A stretch of DNA of 64,000 bases from Vibrio scophthalmi LMG 19158 (GTDB taxonomy: Bacteria > Pseudomonadota > Gammaproteobacteria > Enterobacterales > Vibrionaceae), in the NCBI RefSeq assembly GCF_000222585.1, contig NZ_AFWE01000083.1, positions 50,078 to 114,077 of the forward strand, in the 5' to 3' direction. The position numbers and the translations under genes were made by a program. Below the pieces are notes generated by a model. That model worked only from the letters and a program-made list of their open reading frames with translations. It ran no database searches and was not told the origin of the DNA. Below, piece by piece: positions 46,687 to 55,427 of the stretch. The first letter of the stretch is position 1. Each line of letters begins with the position of its first letter.

Positions 46687-49512
46687 TTAGCTTTTTACCA
46701 GTGTTAATCCGTGAGGCAGTGCGTCACCAAATATACGTTTAGATTCACTCGCTGACAGCTCTTTGACTTCGGCAACTAACTCTAACCATGAATCTGGTAC
46801 TTTACTCTGTTTCAATTTATCGAGTACTTGCTGACGATAATCCTCAGAGATATCAAATTGCCGATCCCCAGTTTTACGACAGATCATCACAGTAGCGAAA
46901 GCCACCATCGGCTCTTTCTGCCAATCTTGTTCAAGTAACTTAGGCAACCACTGTTCAGCTTGCTCACGGCTAACCACATTATGTTGGCTGCCATACAAAG
47001 GGGTACGAGAAGCAAGACGGCCCAAAGCCCACCAGTGTGCTTGTTGATATTGATTGTGGTTAATCGCTTTACTTAGGAACCAAGTGCTCAACAGCACCTT
47101 ATCTTCAACATCCAGTTGTTCAAGCGACGCGGATAGACGCACCATAGATTCATAACCCATCTCTTGGGCGGCTTTAGCCGATTGAGGGTTCTTCATCGCT
47201 CCTGGGTGTAAGTATTTGGCAATGTCAGCCAAGATGGTTTCTTGTTGTTCTTGGTTCAAGCCACCAGCAATACGACGCCAGAATACCCACCAATCGGTCC
47301 AGCCTTGGTGATTTTTAAACTGGATCCCCTGTTGGTATAAGCTCCATACTTGCTCAATTCGCCAGCCATCAGTGGCATCACCAAAGCCGGGACGCAGAGC
47401 AAAACCGGCCAGACGCAGCCAGTTTTTCTCGTGTTGCTCAGAACGACGACGGCGCTTACGACCAGTCGCAAAGGCATCGAATAACTGACGAAGAGTGGTG
47501 AAATCCCAATCATCTCGTGGCCCAAGGCGCTTCTCTAACCCTTTCGCGAGCGTTTTTATTTCGTTACCTTCGGCACTTTTCTTGTTGGCGCTATAGATGC
47601 GACTGACAAGCTCTTTACACTCTTCTAAGCGAGGATGGATATTTTGCTCTTGCTGGTCGGTTTGTTGGTTGCGAACTTCAAATTCTAGCGCCCAACGTTT
47701 GTTGTCATCTTGGCTAGATACGCACTCCATTTTCAACGTGCCGACTTCGGTCAATTGACAGGCGAGCAATACTTCCACGCGCTCTTTTTGGTTGGCTTGC
47801 AGCTCCGCTCCCTCACTATCAAGGGTTGAAATATACGGAGGAAGTGGCTGGAAGAGGTCCGGATCCACATCCACCATCATGCCATTTTGTACCGTGGTGT
47901 GATTGTGCAAGGTATCGTGAGTTGAGGTGAGTAAGTTAAAGCGTACCGGTTCACCCAGAGTGAGTGAAAATCGGCGACCACTCAAACGAATTTCTTGGCC
48001 TTCCTCTGTCCCTTTGGCAAGTAGGCATAAGGCTTTACCAAGTTTGTTTTTTTCTTGTAGATGCAGGAAGTAAGAACGGGCAACACCACCACCAATTTTT
48101 AATTGCGCCCCACGTCGAGCCTTACCAAAGGCGACTGCGCCTAGCGCTACTGACCAGTCTGGGTGTGGGTTATCTAATACGGTGATCTCACCACCGCGCC
48201 AGTTTTCTAATAGCGTGGTGACTCGTTCGGTGATCAGTTCACTATTGAAGACGCCACCGTTAAGCAGCAAAGCAACCGGAATCGCATTTTGTGTCTCGTC
48301 TAACCCTAATGCTGCTCGTGAGACTTGTTGGTGTTGAGTTAAAAATTCGGCAACGTGTTTACTGACGGCAGGATCAGCAACGTATGGCAGGCCAAATTCA
48401 ACCACAGCGCTGCGGCGCTTATCTGGCAGTTCGTTAAATTCACTGATTGGGAAGAAACCATCTAACGCAATTTGATGTACTTCTTGTTTGCTTAAATCAA
48501 TACTTTTAGTGCCGCCGAGTAGTCGAGAGCCGCTGCCTAGCATGGTGATTTTTACCTGCTCAGGTGCGTTAGCTGATAGTAGGCTCTCTTTTGCTGCTCG
48601 CGTTTGTTGGATCAACTTGGTTAGGCTCGCCGCGTTGAGTTTTTTGTTTTGGCTTGATTGGGCAAAGCGCGTTTCGGCTAAATGCGCTAAAGCTAAATCC
48701 AGGTTATCACCACCCAGCATTAGGTGCTCGCCGACCCCAATACGATCGAGCGCTAACTCGTCAGTGTTGCCATTCTCTGAGGTAAAACGAGCTTCAATCA
48801 AGCTCAAGTCAGTGGTACCACCGCCCACATCACACACGAGAATCAATGGCAGTGCTTTGAGCTCTTGTGCTGCGGTTTGCTGGTGGCGTGCATACCAGTC
48901 GTAACAAACGGCTTGTGGTTCTTCAAGCAGCACAATGTTAGTCAGACCGGCCAGTTCAGCGGCTTCTAAGGTCAGCTTACGTGCCGTTTCATCGAATGAG
49001 GCAGGTACGGTGACCACGACGTCTTGATCTTCGAGCTTATTACTAGGGTTACGGTAGTTCCATGCTTGACGGATATGGTTGAGGTAGCTGGCACTGGCGA
49101 TCAGTGGTGAGACTTTTTCAACATCACTCGCACCCGCCCAAGGCAAGATCTCCGAACGGCGGTCAACCGCTTGATGCGACAGCCAGCTTTTGGCGCTAGA
49201 AACCTGTCGACCCTCTACTTTTGCCCCCAGTTCGCGTGCCCATTCGCCGATGATGATGTTGTTATTGTCACCAGGAACCGCTTCATTTTGCCATGGTAGA
49301 GTAAGATCATTGGCAGAAACTTGCCCTGCCGCAGGGTGATAACGGAATGAGGGTAAAAGAGGTTTGCGTACGACTTCACCTGCACCGATCAACTGGTCTA
49401 TTTCAAATAGGGAAACTTGGGATTGTTCAAGGTTGTCGGTGATTTCACAGTAAGCCACCACAGTATTGGTGGTGCCTAAATCAATACCAACAAGAAAACG
49501 AGGAGATGCCAT
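46687..49512 (-). CDS. Large Hsp70-family protein with unusual C-terminal domain
   Basis: The 941-residue protein has an Hsp70 nucleotide-binding domain at its N-terminus: phosphate-1 motif GIDLGTTNTVVAY near residue 8 and phosphate-2 DVGGGTTDLSLIEA near residue 220. The remaining 450 or so residues do not look like the normal substrate-binding domain plus lid. They are rich in helix, tryptophan and charge, and match my memory of DUF3731-type C-termini found in such Hsp70s. The length far exceeds DnaK (about 640). I chose the ATG at 49512 (ASPRFLVGIDLG, with AAGG upstream) over the frame to 49599. It is third in the DUF2760-Hsp70-Hsp70 operon. Confidence 0.88.
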   Translation of the reverse strand: MASPRFLVGIDLGTTNTVVAYCEITDNLEQSQVSLFEIDQLIGAGEVVRKPLLPSFRYHPAAGQVSANDLTLPWQNEAVPGDNNNIIIGEWARELGAKVEGRQVSSAKSWLSHQAVDRRSEILPWAGASDVEKVSPLIASASYLNHIRQAWNYRNPSNKLEDQDVVVTVPASFDETARKLTLEAAELAGLTNIVLLEEPQAVCYDWYARHQQTAAQELKALPLILVCDVGGGTTDLSLIEARFTSENGNTDELALDRIGVGEHLMLGGDNLDLALAHLAETRFAQSSQNKKLNAASLTKLIQQTRAAKESLLSANAPEQVKITMLGSGSRLLGGTKSIDLSKQEVHQIALDGFFPISEFNELPDKRRSAVVEFGLPYVADPAVSKHVAEFLTQHQQVSRAALGLDETQNAIPVALLLNGGVFNSELITERVTTLLENWRGGEITVLDNPHPDWSVALGAVAFGKARRGAQLKIGGGVARSYFLHLQEKNKLGKALCLLAKGTEEGQEIRLSGRRFSLTLGEPVRFNLLTSTHDTLHNHTTVQNGMMVDVDPDLFQPLPPYISTLDSEGAELQANQKERVEVLLACQLTEVGTLKMECVSSQDDNKRWALEFEVRNQQTDQQEQNIHPRLEECKELVSRIYSANKKSAEGNEIKTLAKGLEKRLGPRDDWDFTTLRQLFDAFATGRKRRRRSEQHEKNWLRLAGFALRPGFGDATDGWRIEQVWSLYQQGIQFKNHQGWTDWWVFWRRIAGGLNQEQQETILADIAKYLHPGAMKNPQSAKAAQEMGYESMVRLSASLEQLDVEDKVLLSTWFLSKAINHNQYQQAHWWALGRLASRTPLYGSQHNVVSREQAEQWLPKLLEQDWQKEPMVAFATVMICRKTGDRQFDISEDYRQQVLDKLKQSKVPDSWLELVAEVKELSASESKRIFGDALPHGLTLVKS

Positions 49513-49667
49513 ACAAACCTTCTGCTGCTTATGAGGTGACGGATTATTATTGTTGTTGTTCTCGAAAAGAAGGTACGACTGAATCGAGAATCTCGCCACT
49601 GCAGTTAAAAATAGAATTCCCTAACTTGCTCGTACCCCGCGCTAGGGAAGGACATAACGATATAATT

Positions 49668-49689
49668 ACGGCATCCATTTGGATGCCGT
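49668..49689. repeat. Hairpin between the two Hsp70 genes
   Basis: ACGGCATCC/GGATGCCGT is a perfect 9-bp stem with a 4-nt loop in the 189-nt gap between the two Hsp70 genes. No T run follows on the minus strand, so it may mark RNA processing or attenuation rather than termination. Confidence 0.55.
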
Positions 49690-49701
49690 TTGACTCACGA
49701 G

Positions 49702-51666
49702 TTATTCTGCTTCGCTTGCTGCGTCTGCGTCACTGTTCGCATCTTCGCGCACATCGAATTCAACATGCCATTTCTGGCCATTGTCGGCGGCGATCGCCTC
49801 AAGATAAAGCGTGCCAAGTTCAGTGACGCGAGAGGCGAGGGTTACGGGTACCACTTCACCTTCACGGCGGCCTTCAGAAACCGGCAGCGTGACTTGAATT
49901 TCAGGTAGCTCTTCTAGTTCTTCTGGTGCCCAGTAATCTAAGTGAGTACCTGCGATATCGTCACGACGTACTGTTGAACCAAAGAACTGGAAGTTAACTG
50001 GTTGGCCGATAATCAAACCAAATGGTTGGCTTGGAACATCAACACTTGAACCTTCTTCCATACCAAATGGAGCAACACAAAGTGCTTCCATTGGTGGTGC
50101 CATACCCGGAATCGCTGGCATCGCGCTTTCAATGCCCACATAGTAGCTTGATGCGATACCACCGCGAATACGCACACCTTGGCCACGACGAACTGAGCCG
50201 TAGTATGATGCGCCACTGGCTACCGCAAGATCGAGATCCGTACCGGTTAAACGGGTTGGCAGCTCCGCGTCTGCTTCAATGAGCCACTCACCAATGGTCT
50301 CTTCTAAACGATTAGACAATAGGGTTGATTTCAACACACCGCCGTTAAACAGTAATGCTGTTGGCTTGATGAAATCCGCAGACACGGTTTCGCCACCCAT
50401 GCCTGGCATGCCAGCAAATGGGTTGTATTCTTGTGCTGGCGTTGAAGCGCCACCATTTCCTGACACAGCAAGGGCATTCGCTTGTTTAGACAAGAATGCC
50501 GCGATATGACGAGTGATGCCCGCATCTTGTGCGTAAGGCAGACCCATTTGAGTCAATGCACCACGGTTACGTTGTACAGGGTGCTCAGTTACCGCGACTT
50601 TTGGGAAGAAGCCATCAACCAGAGTTTGTTGGACTTCTTGCTGCGTCAATTCAGTTTTCAGTGTTGCGCCAAGCAATTTAGAACCACGGCTTGGGACCAC
50701 GATCGGTACCGCTTGCAGTTCAGCATCGTTAAGCAACGCTTCTTTTGCATCGCGACAAGCGTGAGTCATGGCTTGAACTTGCCATGGCTGTAGCTCTTTG
50801 CCTTCTTGCGCCAGCTTCATTTTTAGGCGGTAAGCAAGCGCGAGATCCATGTTGTCACCACCAAGTAGGATGTGTTCACCTACAGCGATGCGGTTGAGCG
50901 TTAGGTTGCCGTCTTCTTCAGTCACTTCAACTAAAGAAAGGTCCGTCGTACCACCACCGATATCGACCACCAGTACGATGTCACCCACCGTTACTTGATC
51001 GCGCCATGCATCGTTACTGTTATCAATCCAGTTATACAATGCTGCTTGTGGTTCTTCTAGCAAGGTGAGATGTGTCAAGCCAACGTTACGCGCCGCTTCT
51101 GCGGTTAGATCACGCGCAGCAGGATCAAACGAAGCTGGAACCGTGATGGTCACATCTTGCTCTTGCAGTGGTGCATTTGGATGAGTGTGGTTCCATGCCG
51201 CGGTTAGGTGCTCTAGATACAACTCGGTAGCACGTAATGGCGATACTTTTTCTACTTCTTCTGGACTACCAGCTGGTAAGAAAGCATCACGACGGTTTAC
51301 ACCAGCATGGCAAAGCCATGATTTTGCACTTGCAATCAAACGAATTGGGGTTTTCGCACCTAAGTTACGTGCAATGGCACCCACTAATGCTTTAGGTTCA
51401 CTTGACCAAGGCAACACACGTGATGCGCTATCCATCTCGTTTTCGTGTGGTTGGTATAGGAATGAGCCAAGCTGATCACGGGTTTCTACCATGCCTGGCG
51501 CGGTCAGTTGAGCGATTGGCATCACTTCAACTTTGGCGTTTTCATCGCGGGTATCTAGGTATGACAGTACGCAGTGAGTAGTACCTAAGTCGATACCGAC
51601 ACTGAATGCAGGTTGGCTGCTTTCTAGTAGCGTAGCGTCTGTAGACTGGCTTTGTTGGTGTTCCAT
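49702..51666 (-). CDS. Hsp70-family chaperone-like protein
   Basis: The 654-residue protein has the Hsp70 ATPase motifs GIDLGTTHCVLSY (phosphate 1) and VVDIGGGTTDLSLVEV (phosphate 2), plus LLLEEPQAALYNW-like and LLFNGGVLKS segments. It differs from DnaK in sequence and lacks the EEVD-like or typical lid end; the C-terminus is acidic (EDANSDADAASEAE). The gene overlaps the DUF2760 stop as TAATG. With no dnaJ or grpE nearby, it may use shared co-chaperones or none. It is paired with a second, larger Hsp70. Confidence 0.9.
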   Translation of the reverse strand: MEHQQSQSTDATLLESSQPAFSVGIDLGTTHCVLSYLDTRDENAKVEVMPIAQLTAPGMVETRDQLGSFLYQPHENEMDSASRVLPWSSEPKALVGAIARNLGAKTPIRLIASAKSWLCHAGVNRRDAFLPAGSPEEVEKVSPLRATELYLEHLTAAWNHTHPNAPLQEQDVTITVPASFDPAARDLTAEAARNVGLTHLTLLEEPQAALYNWIDNSNDAWRDQVTVGDIVLVVDIGGGTTDLSLVEVTEEDGNLTLNRIAVGEHILLGGDNMDLALAYRLKMKLAQEGKELQPWQVQAMTHACRDAKEALLNDAELQAVPIVVPSRGSKLLGATLKTELTQQEVQQTLVDGFFPKVAVTEHPVQRNRGALTQMGLPYAQDAGITRHIAAFLSKQANALAVSGNGGASTPAQEYNPFAGMPGMGGETVSADFIKPTALLFNGGVLKSTLLSNRLEETIGEWLIEADAELPTRLTGTDLDLAVASGASYYGSVRRGQGVRIRGGIASSYYVGIESAMPAIPGMAPPMEALCVAPFGMEEGSSVDVPSQPFGLIIGQPVNFQFFGSTVRRDDIAGTHLDYWAPEELEELPEIQVTLPVSEGRREGEVVPVTLASRVTELGTLYLEAIAADNGQKWHVEFDVREDANSDADAASEAE

Positions 51667-52298
51667 TACAGCTCTACCTCAGCTGGTGCAATCACTGATG
51701 CATTGTAGTTCTCAGCCAGTTTAGGCAGGGTCATGTCAGTTGCTTTCCAACCTTTATGTACCAATGTACCGCTAAATGGTGCTTGACCTGTTACATTGCC
51801 TGTTAGGCGAATCTCTTGAGGGTTGAAGCCAGCTTCAACGGTAATGCGAGTTTCTTCATCTTCGTTACGGATGTGCTCAAGCGTTACGTAGTCAGCCAAT
51901 ACTTTCTGACCGCCAGTGTGAATAACACGTGCAGCCGCGCCCACTTCTTCATCTGAGAATGAAGTCAGGTCTTCTTTTAGGAAGTCGATTAAGCGTGCTT
52001 CTTGTTGCATGATAGAAAGCAGTTGCATCGCTGAGTCGGTTGATGCAGTGGCAAGCTTAGATTCAACTTCAACCACCTTCTCAATCACTTTTTCAACTTC
52101 GACAATTTTTTCAACTTCAACGATCTTTTCGACCGGTTTTTCAACCTCAACGATTTTCTCAACTGGTTTTTCGATCACTTTCTCAATCACTTTAGATTTA
52201 CGCGAAACCGCAATCAGAAGTAATAGGATGCTAGAAACCGCAAGGCCAGCATGCAGCATGTCAAAGGTGTGAGGAATCATTTGTAAATCGAACGTCAT
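51666..52298 (-). CDS. DUF2760 protein with membrane anchor and V-E-K repeat
   Basis: The 210-residue protein has one membrane helix (about residues 17-31, LAVSSILLLLIAV), then a repetitive segment (37-79) made of V/I-E-K and V-E-V-E-K units. The C-terminal half is a DUF2760 domain (IDFLKEDLTSFSDEEVGAAARVI to the end). DUF2760 genes sit next to Hsp70 genes in other proteobacteria, to my recollection, and their function is unknown. The first gene of the operon, it follows a sigma-32-like promoter; its stop overlaps the Hsp70 start. Confidence 0.85.
   Translation of the reverse strand: MTFDLQMIPHTFDMLHAGLAVSSILLLLIAVSRKSKVIEKVIEKPVEKIVEVEKPVEKIVEVEKIVEVEKVIEKVVEVESKLATASTDSAMQLLSIMQQEARLIDFLKEDLTSFSDEEVGAAARVIHTGGQKVLADYVTLEHIRNEDEETRITVEAGFNPQEIRLTGNVTGQAPFSGTLVHKGWKATDMTLPKLAENYNASVIAPAEVEL
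52062..52190. repeat. Coding repeat within the DUF2760 gene
   Basis: This segment encodes residues 37-79, built of imperfect 4- to 8-residue units such as VIEK, PVEK and IVEVEK. The DNA shows related in-phase units on the minus strand, such as GTTGAAAAA and GTTGAAGTTGAAAAA. The repeats could expand or contract by replication slippage. Confidence 0.7.
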
Positions 52299-52588
52299 GA
52301 CAATTCTCTTATAGGTTTCAGTTCAAGTTCCGCATGATACGGCCCTTGGGGTAATCTCAAATAAATTGGGATGAATGTTATCACATTCAAGTATGGATGC
52401 TTGTAGAAAACGCTTGTAAAGCATTATAGACCTTACTGGTTGGTCTGTTTTTGAGCAGGTTTTTGTGCCTGTCAGAAAAATCGGACTCTAATCTAATGAA
52501 AAAGGCTGATAAGTGCGCAAGAAAAGTTTTAGTCCTAACGGGAGAAGGAGTAGTATGAGAAGACTAGAACGATAAAATAAATGATTGA
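52299..52588. other. Divergent region DUF2760 operon / diguanylate cyclase gene
   Basis: About 290 nt separate the two divergent units. The minus-strand heat-shock-like promoter and the palindrome inside it are listed separately. No convincing promoter for the cyclase gene was found by eye. Confidence 0.5.
52362..52391 (-). promoter_or_regulatory. Sigma-32-like heat-shock promoter of the DUF2760-Hsp70 operon
   Basis: On the minus strand CTTGAA (52391-52386) and CCCAATTTA (52370-52362) are separated by 15 bp. The heat-shock consensus is CTTGAA with 13-15 bp to CCCCATNTA; the -10 matches at 7 of 8 fixed positions. The spacer contains a perfect palindrome GAATGT-TATC-ACATTC (52373-52388, plus strand), which could be an operator. 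The promoter lies about 65 nt upstream of the DUF2760 start. Confidence 0.65.
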
Positions 52589-54118
52589 ATGACTTTAACG
52601 CTTGAGAAAAAATGGCTCTATCCATTAATCACCTTTACCGTGACGGCGCTGATTGCGTTGTGTGTGGGGTATTTTTCTTACTTGTCCCAGCAGCGCTATA
52701 GCCAGACATTATTTGAGAACTTAGCTGAGCGACAAACTGAAGTTTTGGCCGAGTTTATTGGCAGTGATCTTGACCACATTGGTGCGGGAGCCAATTTCTT
52801 TCACGCAACAGATCGTGATGAATGGGATCACTTTCCTATTTTCGCTCGACAGGTGGTAGGTGCTTCGCAAACGCTGGTCACTTTGCAGTGGATGGAGCGA
52901 GTCGAAGAAGCGCAAGTTGATCAGTTTGTTGCCAATACCCGTCTTCAATACCCAAATTATCAAATCTATACGATTCCAAAAGGCGGCGAGAAAACCCTCG
53001 GCTACATCATGCCTGCCGAAGAGCCTATTTTTGCTGCGCGTGATATTTACCCACGCAATGCCAGCAATGAAAGTGTATTGGGCTTTTATTCTTCACGTCC
53101 ACGCTTCCAATTGGTTGTGGATAATATGCGCATTCACCATAAACCAAGCTTGTCAGATAAGGTTCGCTTAATTCAAGATGGCCTCGATAGTAGCTTAGAA
53201 CGCGATGGTATCTTGGTGTACCACCCGGTGTTTGATATGGAGACGAATCAGCGCTTGATTGGTGTTGTGATTGGTGTCATCCGCACCTCACACTATTTTG
53301 AAGGTTTAATGGTGCGCACCGCTGCCGAGCAAAAACTTGAAGTGAAAGTGGTCGATCTTGGTTTCGATGCCGAAGATGATCCAGTGCTATTTGAGAGCGA
53401 TAACTGGGCGACGACGGATGGGTTAGAAGTACGCAAAGTGTTGGACTTACCTAATCGACAATGGGCTATCTATTTCAGGCTTGGTGATAAAGTGACCGCC
53501 AATGACCTGTTGATTGTTCATGGCATTCTTTTTGGCGGTTTTGTGATTGCTTGTCTGCTGAGTTATATCGCGTATCTGCAAGTCAGAGCCAAATCTAACC
53601 TAGAGTATCAATTGGCTCAGCGCACCAAAGAACTACAGTTTTTGGTTGAGCATGACTCATTGACAGGGCTTTATAGTCGCCATGCGTTTAACCAATTTAT
53701 TGCGACAATGGTGGAAGAAGATCGCCGTTTTACTCTGATTGGTTTTGATGTTGATAAGTTTAAGTTAGTTAACGATAACTTCGGTCACGCAGGGGGCGAT
53801 GAAATGTTGATTCATGTCGCTCGCACGGTAGAGCAGTGCTTAGAGCCAGGCGATATCTTTATTCGTCTTGGTGGCGATGAGTTCGGCATTATTAGTAATG
53901 TGATTGAACGAGATACGCTGAACACTTATCTCAATCATATTTGTTCCACGGTATTTGCCAGTAACATCCAGATAGCAGAGCAGGCGGTTTGTTGTTCTCT
54001 AAGTATCGGCGCGGCGATTCGAGAGCATGATTCGGTCGAGCAACTGATTCATTCTGCTGATGCACAAATGTATAAAAGTAAAAATGCAGGTAGAAATACT
54101 GTATCGATTGCTGAATAA
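52589..54118 (+). CDS. CHASE-domain diguanylate cyclase
   Basis: The 509-residue protein synthesises c-di-GMP. It has an N-terminal membrane helix (residues about 10-32), a periplasmic CHASE sensor domain (LAERQTEVLAEFIGSDLDHIGAGANFF), a second helix near residue 305-330, then a GGDEF domain with GGDEF at residues 428-432 and DKFKLVNDNFGHAGGDE. The RxxD inhibitory site is not evident before GGDEF, so product inhibition may be absent. The ATG at 52589 is preceded by a short in-frame stop; no strong Shine-Dalgarno was seen. Confidence 0.92.
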   Translation: MTLTLEKKWLYPLITFTVTALIALCVGYFSYLSQQRYSQTLFENLAERQTEVLAEFIGSDLDHIGAGANFFHATDRDEWDHFPIFARQVVGASQTLVTLQWMERVEEAQVDQFVANTRLQYPNYQIYTIPKGGEKTLGYIMPAEEPIFAARDIYPRNASNESVLGFYSSRPRFQLVVDNMRIHHKPSLSDKVRLIQDGLDSSLERDGILVYHPVFDMETNQRLIGVVIGVIRTSHYFEGLMVRTAAEQKLEVKVVDLGFDAEDDPVLFESDNWATTDGLEVRKVLDLPNRQWAIYFRLGDKVTANDLLIVHGILFGGFVIACLLSYIAYLQVRAKSNLEYQLAQRTKELQFLVEHDSLTGLYSRHAFNQFIATMVEEDRRFTLIGFDVDKFKLVNDNFGHAGGDEMLIHVARTVEQCLEPGDIFIRLGGDEFGIISNVIERDTLNTYLNHICSTVFASNIQIAEQAVCCSLSIGAAIREHDSVEQLIHSADAQMYKSKNAGRNTVSIAE

Positions 54119-54214
54119 CTCAGCGAACAGCACTTGAGTTGTGATGGGTTACTTGGGTTAGCGTGAGCTTTACGGTAGAATTTCGCGCTTTAGTTATCTC
54201 TTGTTGGGCGAGTC

Positions 54215-54745
54215 ATGAATCATAATCGTATCGTTTGTTTTGACCTAGAAATGTGCTGCTGGAATATCGATGGCGTCGGCACGACTGGCGAAATTATCGA
54301 GATCGGCTTGGCAGAGATTGATTTGGTTAAAGGCGAGATCGTTAAACGTGCTCAGTATTACGTTAAGCCCGAGCACGATGAAGTTTCCCTATTTTGTGCA
54401 GAGTTAACGGGCATCACGCCACGTAAAGTGGAAAAACAAGGGCGACCATTAGCGGAAGTGATCAAATCGATGATCAAGAATTTTGGCGGCAACAACAAAA
54501 TTTACGCTGCATGGGGACGTGATGATTTGGTGTTAGCAAAAGAGTGCGCAGACAAAGGCATTGAAATGCCGTTTAAAGAGTATGTGAACCTCGCCACTAT
54601 TTACCGCATTCAAAACCGCTTAAAAGAAAAACGTATTGGTCACAAGGCCGCACAAGAAGCGAAAGGTATTGAGTGGGAAGGTCGTCAGCATTCTGGTTAT
54701 GTTGATGCCTACAACTTGGCGAAACTGGCGCTAACCATGCTGTAA
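54215..54745 (+). CDS. DEDDh 3'-5' exonuclease
   Basis: The 176-residue protein is a DEDDh-type exonuclease of the DnaQ superfamily. Catalytic-type residues appear as CFDLEMCCW (D/E), WGRDDLVLAKEC (D) and HSGYVDAYNLAKL (H and D). The size and LEMCCW start resemble KapD-like/ERI-type 3'-5' exonucleases acting on RNA or single-stranded DNA. It is alone, followed by a terminator. Confidence 0.88.
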   Translation: MNHNRIVCFDLEMCCWNIDGVGTTGEIIEIGLAEIDLVKGEIVKRAQYYVKPEHDEVSLFCAELTGITPRKVEKQGRPLAEVIKSMIKNFGGNNKIYAAWGRDDLVLAKECADKGIEMPFKEYVNLATIYRIQNRLKEKRIGHKAAQEAKGIEWEGRQHSGYVDAYNLAKLALTML

Positions 54746-54764
54746 TCAATGTTCATACCGGTTG

Positions 54765-54790
54765 AAAGCGAGCTTATAAGCTCGCTTTTT
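54765..54790. terminator. Terminator after the exonuclease gene
   Basis: A perfect palindrome with 11-bp arms (AAAGCGAGCTT/AAGCTCGCTTT) is followed by a T run on the plus strand. It lies between two convergent genes. Confidence 0.85.
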
Positions 54791-54825
54791 TGTTATCTGA
54801 TGTCGTGCTAGGCCGATTCACCACG

Positions 54826-55284
54826 CTATTTTTTCTGATCGGTCACCGAAATTTTTGCGCGAATGAAATCACGATGGTCAACATAGAGTAGTTCGGCTGA
54901 TTTACGAATCACCGCATCTTCTTGTGGGTCGATTTCCCCATCGGCATGGGCCACTTCCCACATGGCTTTGATCAAGTTATAACGCGTCTCTTGGCTTAAC
55001 TCTCGCAACTGGGTGGTGAACTCATACAAAGAGGCGGCGTCTTTGACTTTGGCTTCTGCACGGCTTAGTAAGGTTTGAGCTTGCGTTGCATCGAGCCCCA
55101 GCAGACGGGCAATCAGTTGTTGCTTTGCTTCTACTTCACTTTGCTCTATTTGGTGATCAGCTCCCGCCACTTCGCACAATAAGCAGGCAATGGCCAAGTT
55201 TGGGTCGGCTTTATTTTGGTTACTAAGGTCATGACCTTCTAAGAGTTGTTTAAATAGTTTACTGATTGAATTGAGCATCTTCAT
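54826..55284 (-). CDS. TerB-family tellurite-resistance-like protein
   Basis: The 152-residue protein has a TerB-like helical fold: LAIACLLCEVAGADHQIEQSE and MWEVAHADGEIDPQEDAVIR carry the paired acidic metal-binding motifs. TerB proteins bind metal ions and act with stress or membrane systems. No other ter genes are near, so tellurite resistance should not be assumed. It lies downstream of and in the same direction as the PhoD-like gene. Confidence 0.85.
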   Translation of the reverse strand: MKMLNSISKLFKQLLEGHDLSNQNKADPNLAIACLLCEVAGADHQIEQSEVEAKQQLIARLLGLDATQAQTLLSRAEAKVKDAASLYEFTTQLRELSQETRYNLIKAMWEVAHADGEIDPQEDAVIRKSAELLYVDHRDFIRAKISVTDQKK

Positions 55285-55427
55285 TGCCTTGCTTGGTTCT
55301 GTTGTGACTGATTTTAGAGCGTTTCGAGTTCTTTTGTGCCTATCGCACTTTTGCTGCGTTTTGGTTTTTCTGTATCGCTCTCGTTTGATCGCGCTCTCTT
55401 TTTATAGATAGTGGCTTTCCATTCAGA

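Noticed and set aside
49540-49562. A short ATT/GTT trinucleotide tract before the larger Hsp70 gene
   Set aside because: It appears coding only if the longest open frame is used; the supported start at 49512 places it in the untranslated gap. It could vary by slippage but is too short to call.
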